From Xestospongia muta (taxonomy: Eukaryota; Porifera; Demospongiae; Haplosclerida; Petrosiidae): a DNA stretch of 64,000 bases. Location: NCBI GenBank assembly GCA_963693285.1, contig OY848923.1:57331-121330 (forward strand), written 5' to 3'. How positions within the stretch are numbered: the first letter of the stretch is position 1; every line of letters begins with the position of its first letter. Shown here one piece after another: positions 52,312 through 64,000 of this stretch. The translations under genes were made by a program, and so were the position numbers. Below the pieces are notes generated by a model. That model was not told the DNA's origin, did no database searches, and saw only the letters and a list, made by a program, of their open reading frames with translations.

Positions 52312-55300
52312 ATGGGTGAGTTTACCTTTACGTTTTATACTCTCGACTATATTTCTCTTTACAGCTTTAATCGACTTTAGTGACGAATCTGAGGCGTCTC
52401 GACTGTCTCTTAATTCAGTGAGTAGCAAGTTTGAAGATAATTTTTGGGTCAGTACAAAATAAAGTAATCATCATTTAAATACCACTTTATTACAGGGGCA
52501 AGAGTGTCGTGGATTTGAAGTGTTGTTAAGCAACCTAAAGTCAGGTTCTTCAGCATCACATCATATTGGAGAGTACATTAAAGAACGGTATTTATATCAT
52601 ATTGTATTGATATTCCACTAAAGTCCTCCCTTCCTCTAGTGTCTCTATTGAAAAAACATATGTTAAAAATTTACAGAAATTAGCAAAAACATTAGGACAA
52701 GTTAACGATGCTACATTAGGGTATGACATCATTATGATATCATGCAATTATTATGTATCCATTTTTTATTTATACGTCCATTTATATACTGTGTGTCCAT
52801 GTGTATGCATCCATTTTTTAGGAGTTTGTACCCTTTGTGGTTAGTGGTATTAAAGACAATTGATACTGTATGTATCAATAGAGATAAACATGTTATATCA
52901 CTGGTAGAGCTTGGAAAGGAGGTTGCAGAATATACTAGTAAACATGATGATCAGCTTAAAGGAAATGTAAGGAATATGGATAGATAGAAATGGAGGAATG
53001 GATGAATAGATAGTAAATGGATGCATAAATAGTAAAATGGATGAATAAATGAATCAATGAATGGACAGATAGATGAATATTAATTTATTTTATTAGTTGA
53101 AAGGAGATATAGAGTCGGCTCAAAAGAGTCTATCAGCTTATCGTCATAGTATTGATGTAGTCAGGAAAACACAAAAAGCTTATAAGAATTATTGTGATGA
53201 AGTTGCTGAGCTCCAACTTGATGCTCAAAAAATGGTGGCTGATCCTAACAGGACTAAAGATATTGAAAAAATGGAAGGAAAAATTAAGAAGGCTCGCAGA
53301 CAAATGGAGACGACAAGTATGTTGTTTGAGTGATATTTTAATAATAGTGGGTGTGGTCTTTTATAGAATCTGAGCACCAGAAAGCTATTGAAACATATCA
53401 TGCTCAATGGAAGGATTTTGAACAAAAAATGACGGTTGCTTGTAAGGTAATATAGAGTTAAATATTGAACAATAAAATGATTATATTTTATAGAAATTTC
53501 AATCATTAGAAGAAACACATTTGTCACAGTTAAGATTATTTACACTACGCTTAGCTGACTGTCATGAAACTGGAGAGATGGAACTATATCGTGAATATAA
53601 AAGACTAAAGGAGAGGATGGAAACATTTCCTGTTGATAAATTAATTTCAATGTTTGCTCAATTGAAGAGTACTGGTAAAAGAAAACCAGGTAAATGGATG
53701 GATGATAGTTAAATGGATGGATAGATGTAAGTATGGATGGATGAATTGATGGAAGAATGGACAGATGAAAAATGGAAAGCCATTTATATGAAGTTGTTCA
53801 TTTTAGAGTTGATGCAGTTTTCTCCTATTGAAATTGACGCTATCCAACTTAGTCGTAGTGGAAGTTTAGCATCATTTAATGATGTCTCTCAAGACAAACA
53901 AAGTAATATAATATAGTCTTTCATTTGTGGGTTATGGAGGTGTGGCTTTGTCTCCATAGCAACAGCACCAACAAAGAAGGAGAAAAAGAAAAAGAAACCC
54001 AAGAAAGGTAACGGAACTAATGATGTTCCAGAGACCACACCCCCTAAAGATGAGGTCAGATATTATTATTAATGATAAATTAATTGTTTCTATAATTAGA
54101 ATGTTGATGAGGAGGGGTATACCATTAGACCTGAAAATGCTGATAAAATTGCTAAATTTTCAGATGACGACTCTCATCATAGTGACTCAGAATCTGAGAG
54201 TGATTTTGAAGATGGTAAGTTTGTCAAATGTTAGTCATGTGACCAAGCTCCACCCATTATCAGAGGCTGAGAAGAGAATACAGGGGTTAAAAATAAAGGA
54301 ACAAGCCATCACCACAGCTGCTAGTGTCGATGAGTTAAGTGAAGTTGTTAAAAAAATCAAACTGGAAGCTCCACCCACTACTGGAATGAAACGAGCTGGC
54401 AGTACTCACTCACTCGACAGTGAGTATACATGTATATATCCATTAAGAGTACCTGTGTGTCCATTATTAATAGTATATATCAAGAGTATCTATATATCCA
54501 TTATTAATAGTATATATCCATTATTAATAGTATATATCCATTAAGAGTATGTATCCATTATTAATAGTATATATCCATTAAGAGTATCTATATATCCATT
54601 ATTAATAGTATATATCCATTATTAATAGTATATATCCATTAAGAGTATGTATCCATTATTAATAGTATATATCCATTAAGAGTATCTATATATCCATTAT
54701 TAATAGTATATATCCATTAAGAGTATCTATATATCCATTATTAATAGTATATATCCATTAAGTGTATCTATGTATCCATTATTAATAGTATATATCCATT
54801 AAGAGTATCTATGTATCCATTATTAATAAGTAACCACATATCCATTATGACTATATATCCATTTTAGTTCACTCAACATCCAATATCACACAGTTAAAAA
54901 AAACCTCACCAGTAGGGAGTCAGTCTTTATACAATCAACCAATGGACCTTTCCTCTCCAGCAACTGCTGATCACCAACCTCCTACATTACCACCAAATCA
55001 GTCCCTACCTTCTTTTCCGACAACTGGGACTACGTGGGAAGCCTCATTTGATACCTCCCTCCCACCACCTGTATCATCATCTTGGGCTACTTTCACTACA
55101 CCAGATAAAACACTAGATAATAACCAGTCCGTTCTCTCACCAATTTTAACCCCTAGTGATAAATCTAGCGAAGACGAAGGGATCAAACTTGACGTTAGTG
55201 ATGTTTCTTCACTTGATAATGGCGTAAGACAATCTTCGCCTCAAGTAGGCTCAAGAACATCTTCTCCACTTCCTAACTCTCTCCTCCCTCCACCTCCTGG

Positions 55301-57015
55301 GTCTACTCGCAGGCGAGGGTTAGAAGGTGGAGGCCACAAATCTGAACCTTCTTCTCCTAATCTCCCAGTACGAGGTATATCTCCCGTACAGTCTCAACAG
55401 CAACAAGCCTTGACAAACCCTACTCAGAGACGAAGTCTTAATCAACGTCCGACAAGTGCTTCACCTTTAACATCTCTGTCACCGTTAGCAACCACTGCTC
55501 ACCAGTCTGCAGTGCAGAACACCAGCAGCAGTTCAAATTTAAATACCAGTTTGACTAGTGGAACAGTTAAACAACCTGGTGGACCAGTGTTACCAATAGC
55601 TATAGCATTTCAAGAGACTTGTAATGCTATTTTTAAAGGCAGTGATCTCTCAAAGTAAGTAAAGAAACCAGGACATTTTAATAAGAGTTCTAACCAGTAT
55701 ATTAAAGTAGTATTTTAAACCAGTCAATCCAGCATGATATAGTAGTAAAACTAGTATTTTAAACCAGTCAATCCAGCATAATATAGTAGTGAAACTAGTA
55801 TTTTAAACCAGTCAATCCAGCATAATATAGTAGTGAAACTAGTATTTTAAACCAGTCAATCCAGCATGATATAGTAGTAAAACTAGTATTTTAAACCGGT
55901 CCATCCAGCATAATATAGTAGTAAAACTAGTATTTTAAACCAGTCAATCCAGCATAATATAGTAGTAAAACTAGTATTTTAAACTAGTTCCAACTACTTC
56001 TACAGGACTATAGTTAAAGTCTCTGGACAAATGGATTTTTCTTTTCCATCTAATGCTCTTTCATTGTTATCTTCTCATGAACCACTTCAATTTTCCATCA
56101 CTAATCTGCAAAACATCACCAAAATATTACACAACCAGAATCTATTGACAGAGTAAGAAATTATTTCATAGTGTACTTGTAAATAGGAACATTCAGTCAT
56201 TAGAGTATTTATGGTATTTGTATAGGGAGAAAGGTGTCTACATATTTCAAATGGACAAACTGAGCACTCATTTACAACAAATTGCTAGTAAAAGTGCACT
56301 ACCATTTCATAATGTACAAGCTCTAAAATACGAGGTAAATTTAACCCCTTTAAAGCTATATTTAACCCTTAACAACTAGGTCACCTATACTAACAGTAAT
56401 ATGCTCCCACTACAATTAACATCATTTTGGAAGTGTGAACCAACAACGACAACATTTCGTTTAGACTATACATACACTCCGAGTGTGTTTCCAATGGCTA
56501 CCAAACCCAAAATGACTAACATTACTGTCAACTTAACAGTTGGGGGCGGAGTCACTAAAGTGGACTCAGAACCCTCTGGGACGTGGTCAGAAGATAAAAG
56601 TATGATGGTGTGGAAATTACCTGATGTGTCAGCAATAAATAAGGAAGATATATGTAAGTCAACTGTTACTATTTATAGACTAAATCAGTATCTAATTTAT
56701 ATTTAGTAACAGTTTTAATAACCTGATACTATTTATAGAATTATCTTTACACTACAATTACTATACAATAGGCACTTCTACCATTAAATCCAAGTTTCAA
56801 GTATCCTCTGGTCCAACCACTCCTTCTCCAGCTCTTATCCAGTTTGTATGCGATGGTAGTACATTATCAGGTATTACCTTGTCCCTTGAAAGTACTGCCT
56901 ACAAAATATCTCTTAGAAAAGACAAATGTTTAGCTGGTAAGTATATACTGTGTTAATATTTAGTGTTAAATTATTGTTTATTGCAGGCAAGTACATGGCT
57001 GAACCTGCTAAGTGA
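52312..57015 (+). CDS. FCHO: FCHO endocytic adaptor (F-BAR and mu-homology domain)
   Basis: FCHo proteins nucleate clathrin-coated pits. The start appears to be a 4-base coding exon ATGG (52312-52315), spliced over a 49-bp intron to give MALIDFSDESEAS. F-BAR exons: SKFEDNFWGQECRGFEVLLS, VSIEKTYVKNLQKLAKTLGQ, LYPLWLVVLKTIDTV, KKARRQMETT and LHLADCHE-type helices (LFTLRLADCHETGEMELYRE). A low-complexity Ser/Pro linker runs from about 53800 to 55560. The C-terminal mu-homology domain starts LPIAIAFQETCNAIFKGSDL and includes MDKLSTHLQQIASKSALPFH and TFRLDYTYTPSVFP; it ends GKYMAEPAK. Two linker introns are minisatellites. FCHO1 versus FCHO2 cannot be assigned; probably pre-duplication. Confidence 0.92.
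54428..54865 (+). repeat. Minisatellite in FCHO intron
   Basis: Tandem TATATCCATTATTAATAG and TATATCCATTAAGAGTATCT units alternate about ten times, nearly filling the intron between the donor after CACTCGACA and the acceptor ATATCCATTTTAG. Confidence 0.93.
55697..55990 (+). repeat. Minisatellite in FCHO intron 5' of the mu-homology exons
   Basis: Six to seven copies of a unit of about 46 bp containing AGTATTTTAAACCAGTCAAT and CCAGCATAATATAGTAGT. Units differ by one or two bases. Confidence 0.93.
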
Positions 57016-57158
57016 TATAGTCAATGTTTGTATCTTATATGTTTAACAGTCTACGATTATTATTTTTAATTCAATGTGATTGAAAAGCTGTTATTTACCT
57101 ACAATGTTTATTATTGAGACATAAAAACCATTATTATTATTATTATAATATGTGATTC

Positions 57159-58449
57159 TTAGGGTAAACTTTGTGATGTTTCCGCTGCATATAATGTTCC
57201 ATGAAAACCTCTACATATGAGAGAGAACTCTTTAACTTTCTCTTTGATGACTTCTCTTTGTCCTCTCTCTCTTAGTAATGATTGTCTAAACAATTGTTTC
57301 TCTAATGGAGTGGCTTGACTGGTTGGAAACCCTTCTTTAGACAACAGTTCCTATAATATAAAAACATTAGACAACAGTTCCTATAATATAAAAACAAAGT
57401 TAATCAGTTGCTAATAATAGAACATTTATACTATTATTAGTGACTGTTACTATATTTAGAACAACTAATTCATAACATGATGGATCACAAGTAACTGTTA
57501 TTAAATGTAGTATCTATTACTCCATTATCTATTATGTATCTATTACTCCATATATAGACTCACTTGAAGCCAGTTAGATAATTCAGTAATACACTGAAAT
57601 AAAAGTGCATGAAAAATATTAACTAGAAAATCTAATCGAGAACGATCCACGCCTCCAGCCACACCCTTCAACAGAAACTCAACAAGCTCGACTCCTCTCA
57701 TTAAAATTAATTTTCTAATAATTTCAGACGAAGGAATGAGATTAATAATTGTCACCATAAGACTCGATGCTGCAGCCATAGTTGGTTGTTCCGGTAACTG
57801 CAATGATTTTAAACCTAAACAGAGCAACAATGATAAATATAATATATGGAAATTGAACTGACTCAAATTAAAACAGTTATCTGACATTCCATCTATATTG
57901 AACAGCAACACTGGACAATAATCTAACATCTAAAATGAGACCAGTCACATGACAATCACATGATCAATAACATAAACGGACCTGTTTCAGTAGCTCTAAC
58001 ATTGCTTGTATAGTATCCGGGTCCATTGTCTCTAAGCCATGTTGACAGAGTTGAAAACATTGTGTTAGAAGTTGTTGTAAAAATGTTAACATTAATTCTT
58101 GACATCGCTCATCTCGACCAAATTGCTTCACTAACTAAAACAGGAGTTGATATCATGTGATAGTCACATGACTCACTTACTTCAGCAGCTGTATCGAGTA
58201 ATTTAGAATAGTGGGCAGCTGAGAAACACTGTAGTATTAATTGTATAGTGTTAGGTAAGAGTGCTATGTACTGAGATCCTGTGGTACGTAATGATCGTGT
58301 GAGACAAGATGAAATAATCTATAATATATAATAGAAGGAATTGGTACTAGAGAATATAATACTTACACTGACAACTTCAATATCACCCATCCATTTAGAG
58401 AGGAGAGACTGTAGAGAAGGCCAGAGACGAATAAGAACAGCAATCACCT

Positions 58450-58524
<75 letters not shown>

Positions 58525-61500
58525 TCTCAACATAGCAGCTATCTTTAGTCTCACTGGATGTTGCTCTCCTTCTTGTACATTAGGGCATATATGTATACAA
58601 AATGAATTGAGTATAGTTAACTCTTTCTTCACCAAATTATATGTACTGATAGAAGGCTAAAGAAAAAAAAACTTTAAATTTTAAATATAACAAAATGACA
58701 AATTACTTGCTGTTCAGATAACGTCTGCAAACTCTCAATTCTTGAGACAAGAAGTAATTCCAATGGTTGCAATAAAGAGGAAAGAGGAAGAGTTGAAAAA
58801 ACACTACCAACAGCAGCAATCATTACTGCACACTGCTCAGAAGATACCTCTGGATTAGACAGTGCTCTCTATAATACCCAAATAAGGTATGCATAATATT
58901 AATACATTATACCTGACAAGATATGACAATATTAGATGCTATAGGTCCTAGTAGGACATTACATTCTCCACATATATCACGAAATGCTAATGCAGCACTA
59001 GCAGATAAATGTGGTTGTGATAAATTGTCTAATATCATTGGTAACACAGCTGTTAATATATCAGGACGACCTTTAAACCAGTCAGCCAAACAACCTAATA
59101 TTGAAAGTGAAACCACAACTGATTTAACATTGATAATAACCATAGTAACCTAGTAATCTTAAAGCTGATTTTGCTAGTGTATTATGAGGTGGCATTCGAG
59201 GATATAGTGCTAGTACTTCTTGGAAGAGGAGAGCTGTCTGATCATTAATATTACTGGTCGTCCCTTGTAACAGGAACAAAATGGCCTCCACTGACTATAG
59301 TGTAGATAAAAAGGGGGTGTGGTTAATGGGTGTGGCCAACCTGCCACGATGGACTTGTTGGTTGAGAGAAGAGCTTTGTTAGAGTAAGAGTCAAATGTCG
59401 AATGTACTCAGACTGTAGTATACATTGTATTGAGACCTATATAATACAATGAAGACATTATCGTACATTTATAATGTACCCCTAAATCACAAAGCTCATC
59501 TCGATATTTCAAGAAATCGTCTCTTTCATCTAATAATAAACAGCTCACTGAGAGTAGGTTACAAGGATATATATTTCTTACCATCATCCAAAACATTAGT
59601 CCAATCATCGTCAGATGGGAACTGTGCTTTAATTGGAAATATCTACATCCAATACATGTGACATGATGTAAGATAATAAATCGGTTTACTTCTATTAATG
59701 AAGTTAAAATCCCTCCATAAAACTCGACTAAAAAATGACACTTTTCTTCACACCGTAGCCTATCCTGGTGGGTGTGGTTTAGTTAGAACTGCATTCATTA
59801 AACATACTAAAAAATTTTCCCAAAAATTGAAAGTAAGTTCAGAACATTTTTCATCTACTGGAAAGTGACCGGTCAAAGTTGTAAACCCCTACATGATACA
59901 TCATATGATATGTCACATGATACATCACATGATACTTACTAGTAGTAACTGCAAAGATTCCACAGATTCTTCACTGTTACTAGCAGACTCCTCTGATATT
60001 TCAAGTAACAGGTCCATATTAGAATTTAATATCTCTGTTACTAGAGTACATAAATTAGAACATATATCCTAATTTAGTAACAATATATAATGATATTTGA
60101 CAACATTATATACCATATCTCTGTTGATATCATGTAACTGGAGCTGAATAAAGTCTCCGATATTATTAAGTTGTAAGAGTATATCTCTCAAAGCTATAGG
60201 ATATCTACAATTGTTATAAACTACAATATAAGAGCAGATATGGACTTACTTGTAACTATCGTCTTCAATAACAATATTAGTGAGTACTTCAACCACAAGT
60301 GATAAATAGTCTGTGTCACGTATTAAATGAAATAATAAATTTATTAATGAATTAATTTCAGGTAGGGGTGGTATAAATCTATCCCAACTTGCTAGACATT
60401 GGAGACCCTATTAATTAGAAAAAAATAGAAATTATAAATAATCCATTTTTTTACAATGTTTCTTGGTTGCTATGGTTACATGATGTAAGTAATCAAACTT
60501 ACAGCAACTTTGATATTACTATCATGACTTGATGATAATAATTGTTCAATAAACGAAAAAACTGCACTCTGTCCTTTTTTAATTTCTTGTCTAATAATGG
60601 CTCTCTTTCCAGCAAATACATTATTATTACTCTCATCAAACTAAAAAATAAAATAACTTAAAATTTTAAATGACATTCACTTCACTAACTTCCTCAGGAA
60701 TAACTTTTAACAACTCAAGTAAGGCAAATATATTTGAAGAATCCTATGAATTTAATACGACAGTCATAACTGTTATATAACAAATGTTATTTGTTACAAA
60801 TAGCCACCCATATACACATGATATTACACGTGAATATTGTTATAAACATATCATTTTTATATTACCATTATTCATTACTAGGAAAACAAATAAACTCACA
60901 TGTGATGATGACTGTAGTGTTTGTAATACGCTAACAATAGAATTGGACCAAATATTAGGGATTGTATGAAACATGTACATCACCATGGCAACACATAATT
61001 GAGTCAAAACAAGTTTGGATCGCCCAGAAAATTTCAAAATAGTTTTAAAAAGTTCATATCTTAATGGCTCGTATTGATCTTCTGATAGCTCCGCCCTACA
61101 CTAATTAATAATATTAGTATTAAATTCAAATCAAATTACCATGATTTGGCCAACTTATTTTTTAACATGATAGCACCAAAATTTTGAACTTCAACTCTCT
61201 ATAAATTCAATAATAATTAAGGGACATAACCCATACCTTTTATGTTTAATTAATTAAGTTATCGAATGAGGAATGTACCTCGTGTTCTAATAATTGCCAT
61301 GCCAATGTCCACGCCTCGCGTGATTGCTGTATCATCACCAACCATTTCTCGGCCGCTCTGATATCTGATTGAATAGGATCAGCATATAATTGAAATACGG
61401 CCTGTAAGAGAGAAGGGGATTGATTACAATACCCAGTCAAGGATGTAATATGTGTTAATTACATATTATAATTAATTATTAATAAGGGGCAAATCCAGAA

Positions 61501-61630
61501 TGACGTCATGTGTATATTGAGTCATATAGTGGACTTTACTGGTTTCAATATCCTCATTTGATATACCAGTACTCACACAGCAACTTACTCTCTCTACTTG
61601 AGATACGAGAGAACTATCCGCCGCCATCAT
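57159..61630 (-). CDS. IPO13: Importin-13 karyopherin
   Basis: IPO13 is a bidirectional karyopherin (imports UBC9 and MAGO-Y14, exports eIF1A). Start complement of 61628-61630 (MMAADSSLVSQVER). It continues AVFQLYADPIQSDIRAAEKW, LVMIQQSREAWTLAWQLLEH, KFSGRSKLVLTQLCVAMVMY and ELLKVIPEEFDESN. HEAT-repeat exons follow across about 20 short exons, including FPSDDDW and LADWFKGRPDILTAVLPMIL. It ends with the family-specific LRERGQREVIKEKVKEFSLI and CRGFHGTLYAAET. The match to human IPO13 N- and C-termini is clear. Two adjacent ATGs exist; the second (61627) is equally plausible. Convergent with FCHO, 143 bp apart. Confidence 0.92.
58451..58522. repeat. (GA)n microsatellite in IPO13 intron
   Basis: About 34 GA units. 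On the transcribed strand this is a (CT)n tract just downstream of an exon start, again intronic. Confidence 0.96.
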
Positions 61631-61670
61631 CACTACTAAACGTGTGGGCTGTCGGCGTTAAATTCGACAC
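61631..61670. promoter_or_regulatory. Bidirectional promoter, IPO13 / PDE4
   Basis: Only 40 bp separate the two divergent start codons if the upstream PDE4 start is right. GC-richer than the surroundings (GTGGGCTGTCGGCG); no TATA box. Confidence 0.4.
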
Positions 61671-64000
61671 ATGACGTCCGTCACACCACGTCATAGCGCT
61701 CGCAGTGGTAAGGTTTCTCAAAGACCTCTTTCTATGGGAGTTGCTGAAGTAAAGGCTCGTCGGACATGTTTGGATTCTGAAGACTCACACGATATGGCAA
61801 GTTATAATATTATGTAATAAAGTTTTTATGAGCAATTTAACGCTTTGCGCTCTGCGAAAATAGTTGTAATTACACGCTTCAGTTATTTATAATAATAATT
61901 GTAACATATCTTATCACATAATTTGGGTGGAGCTAGATTGGTTGCTGTAACTTGAAGAAGACTTCTCGATGTCAGTGAAAAAATTATAGAACAAGAATAG
62001 CTAAAGAAAAAAAGTCGTTATAAATTCTAAATTGTTTCCTTTTCACTACAAAAATAAACATAATTAGTGACGTAGAAGGGCGTTGTTGACTACGTCTCGC
62101 TATTCGTTATTACAGTACTTGATGGATAAGATTGGCTTCGGGGAAACGCCAAGTAGCCCCGCCATTATTGTTGGCATTGAAAAGGAGCAGCAGGTCGATT
62201 CTCGTTATCACGATAAAGCTCGAACCTCTCTCAGTTTACCGAGATTCTTTGAAGGTGGCCGACCAATGTCGGCGGTTGAAATGGAGGACGAGCCGAGACG
62301 AAAATCGGTATCTTTCCAAGACCAGAAACAATATCATTCATGGGACGAGGATGAACTTGTCAGTAACTCTAATATAATATGCTTATAGTAATAATGAGCA
62401 CCCAATCTGTTATAATAGTTTCTTAGTTGTCATTAATTTAACTAAATACTGTTTCTTTCAGCCTATGCAGCCTGTATCACACTACAACAGTTCAGCGACA
62501 AGTGATATTTTACCTGATGCATCTTTAGTAAGGGCCTCGTTACTTATTTTAGGAATTCGTGGTTTAATAATGTCTTTAATTACAGGGTTGTTATAGATTA
62601 TTTTATAAGATCTCTCTCTCTCTTTTAGCCAGCTAGAATTAAACCACGTCCCACTGGTCTTTTATTAGATGAAGAAGACTGGCATCCTCGTCGAGGTTCT
62701 AGTGGTATGCTAGGTACTAAAAATATGAAGAACAGATCAAGATCGGTTGTTATTCGATTACAAGTTCCAAGAAATTCACCTACTGTACACCGGAAACCTT
62801 TAAGTGGAGAAAGGTGTCTTTATTTTACTAGATAATATATATTATCATATAAACATATACAAAATGTCCTTATATGGATATAAAAATTGAATTTTGTGAT
62901 GACATCATTTGGCATCATCATTTTTTTGGTTATTATTATGTTGACATAACTACATTACTCAATAGTGTGTGTTTAATTGTAGTATATTGATATTGTTTAC
63001 GATTTCTTAGTTGATTTTGACACATATTTTTAATGTCACATTAGCTCTGGCGAGACTGAGACTGGACAAACTGATGGAAGAAGTCGTGCTTTGACATATT
63101 CTGGATCTCCTTCACCCAAATTGTCACGTCGTAGAATTCCAAAGACCACTGATGCTGACACTTCCCCAAAGTCAACTGATGATATGTCTAAGTTGAATGA
63201 AGATGAAAGTGATGATGAAATTTGTGATCTTAGCCCGACCATGTCACGGTCTTCTCAAATTTTTTCATCTCGTCGGAATTCTTTTCTTTATCAATCTGAC
63301 ACTGATGATGCTCCATCAACAGCATTAACTAGATCAACAAGTCTGACAAGGTATTTCATAAAAGGGAATAAAATAAATAATAATTGTTATTTTCTGTTAC
63401 AGCTATCTTGGTGATGAAACTTACGTCACTCCATTTGCACAAGTAAACATATTTCTCATATACCATTTAACTTTGAAGATTAATGTTTAGATCCTTGCAA
63501 TATTGCATCGAGTGAGAAGTCAATTTATCACTCTGACCAATCCTCCTATCCCTGAAGAGAGACGTAAGAGTGGCGTTTGGGAACCTTCAGTCCATACTGA
63601 TCTAAGTGATGATGAATACAAAGCTGTGAGTCTTTTAAAAATATGCTATTTTTTCTAGCTAATTTCTCTTTTTAGCTCTCTTTGTCAACATTAGATGATT
63701 TGGATTGGTGTCTTCATAAACTAGAAACAGTTAACTCTGCAAAAAGCATGGGAACAATGGCGCAAGATAAATTTAAAAGATTGTTATCTCGTGAATTATC
63801 TCATCTTAGTGAACGAAGTCAGTCGGGACACTTTGTGGCTGAGTGGGTTAATAGAATGACCGGTAGTAGTGAAGGTCAGTATATAATGTTAAGAACTCAA
63901 TCGGTTAATACTTTATATTTCATTCAATTTTTTATTTTGTAGATCGTGGAGAAGAGATTGATAAAGCATTAGAGAGTCTCAGTATAGTTGACACTTCAAT
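61671..64000 (+). CDS. PDE4: cAMP-specific phosphodiesterase PDE4, 5' part (regulatory UCR1/UCR2)
   Basis: The window holds the N-terminal and regulatory exons; the catalytic HD domain lies beyond the right edge. A first coding exon from 61671 (MTSVTPRHSARSGKVSQRPL) is inferred; a later ATG (62122, MDKIGFGETPSS) is an alternative start. UCR1 starts with the PKA-site motif SRRNSFLYQSDTD (about 63264-63305) and continues YLGDETYVTPFAQ, ILAILHRVRSQFITLTNPPI. UCR2 gives LSTLDDLDWCLHKLETVNSA, MAQDKFKRLLSRELSHLSER and SQSGHFVAEWVNRM. These match PDE4 in order. UCR1 phosphorylation by PKA activates long PDE4 isoforms, so feedback control seems conserved (inference). Confidence 0.9.

Noticed and set aside
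58454..58660. Arg-Glu repeat frame (MRERERER)
   Set aside because: Translation of a GA microsatellite in an IPO13 intron.

Overview
The window is nuclear DNA from an animal with a very compact, AT-rich, intron-rich genome. It holds about 22 protein-coding genes in 64 kb, with many introns of only about 40-60 bp. Divergent start codons lie as little as 40 bp apart and convergent stops about 75-180 bp apart. The gene set is animal-like (a paired-type homeobox with the 46/47 intron, a KANK-type ankyrin protein, PDE4 with UCR1/UCR2, FCHO, TDRD7 with LOTUS and Tudor domains). Together with the compaction it best fits a demosponge such as Amphimedon. That assignment is inference; nothing in the window names the species.

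Layout, left to right: LTN1 (minus; N-terminal and middle part, 3' end off the left edge) with an intronless MFS/POT-like transporter nested in one of its introns; two tandem cystathionine gamma-lyase genes (plus); NDUFAF2 (plus); a TDRD7-like gene (minus); ERCC3/XPB (plus) with an antisense selenocysteine tRNA in one intron; calreticulin (plus); SLC35E1 (minus); a short tau/MAP2-like microtubule-repeat protein (plus); a very long coiled-coil KANK-like gene (plus); an ABCG2-like half transporter (plus); THOC3 (plus); a proline-rich single-pass membrane protein with YVNM-type tyrosine motifs (plus); a paired-like homeobox gene (minus); FAF1 (minus); an MSH1-like mitochondrial-type MutS gene (plus); a second single-pass protein with YxN tail motifs (minus); AASDH (minus); FCHO (plus); IPO13 (minus); and the 5' part of a PDE4 gene (plus) running off the right edge.

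The genes are mostly unrelated housekeeping and signalling functions, not an operon or a dedicated system. The notable structure is in how they are packed. There are four head-to-head pairs sharing 40-113 bp, genes nested in introns, and introns made almost wholly of minisatellites. One array (ABCG2-like gene) multiplies a 3' splice site. Short words (TCATGTGA/TCACATGA, TGACATCA, CCACACCC, ATCCATTTTAG) recur in many of the tiny introns. The strongest leads are the duplicated splice acceptors, the CTH gene-conversion tract beside a copy that has lost cofactor- and substrate-contact arginines, the MSH1-like gene, the tau-repeat protein, the two candidate phosphotyrosine adaptors, and the antisense tRNA-Sec. 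Exon boundaries were read by eye from GT/AG sites and reading frame, so small offsets are possible.
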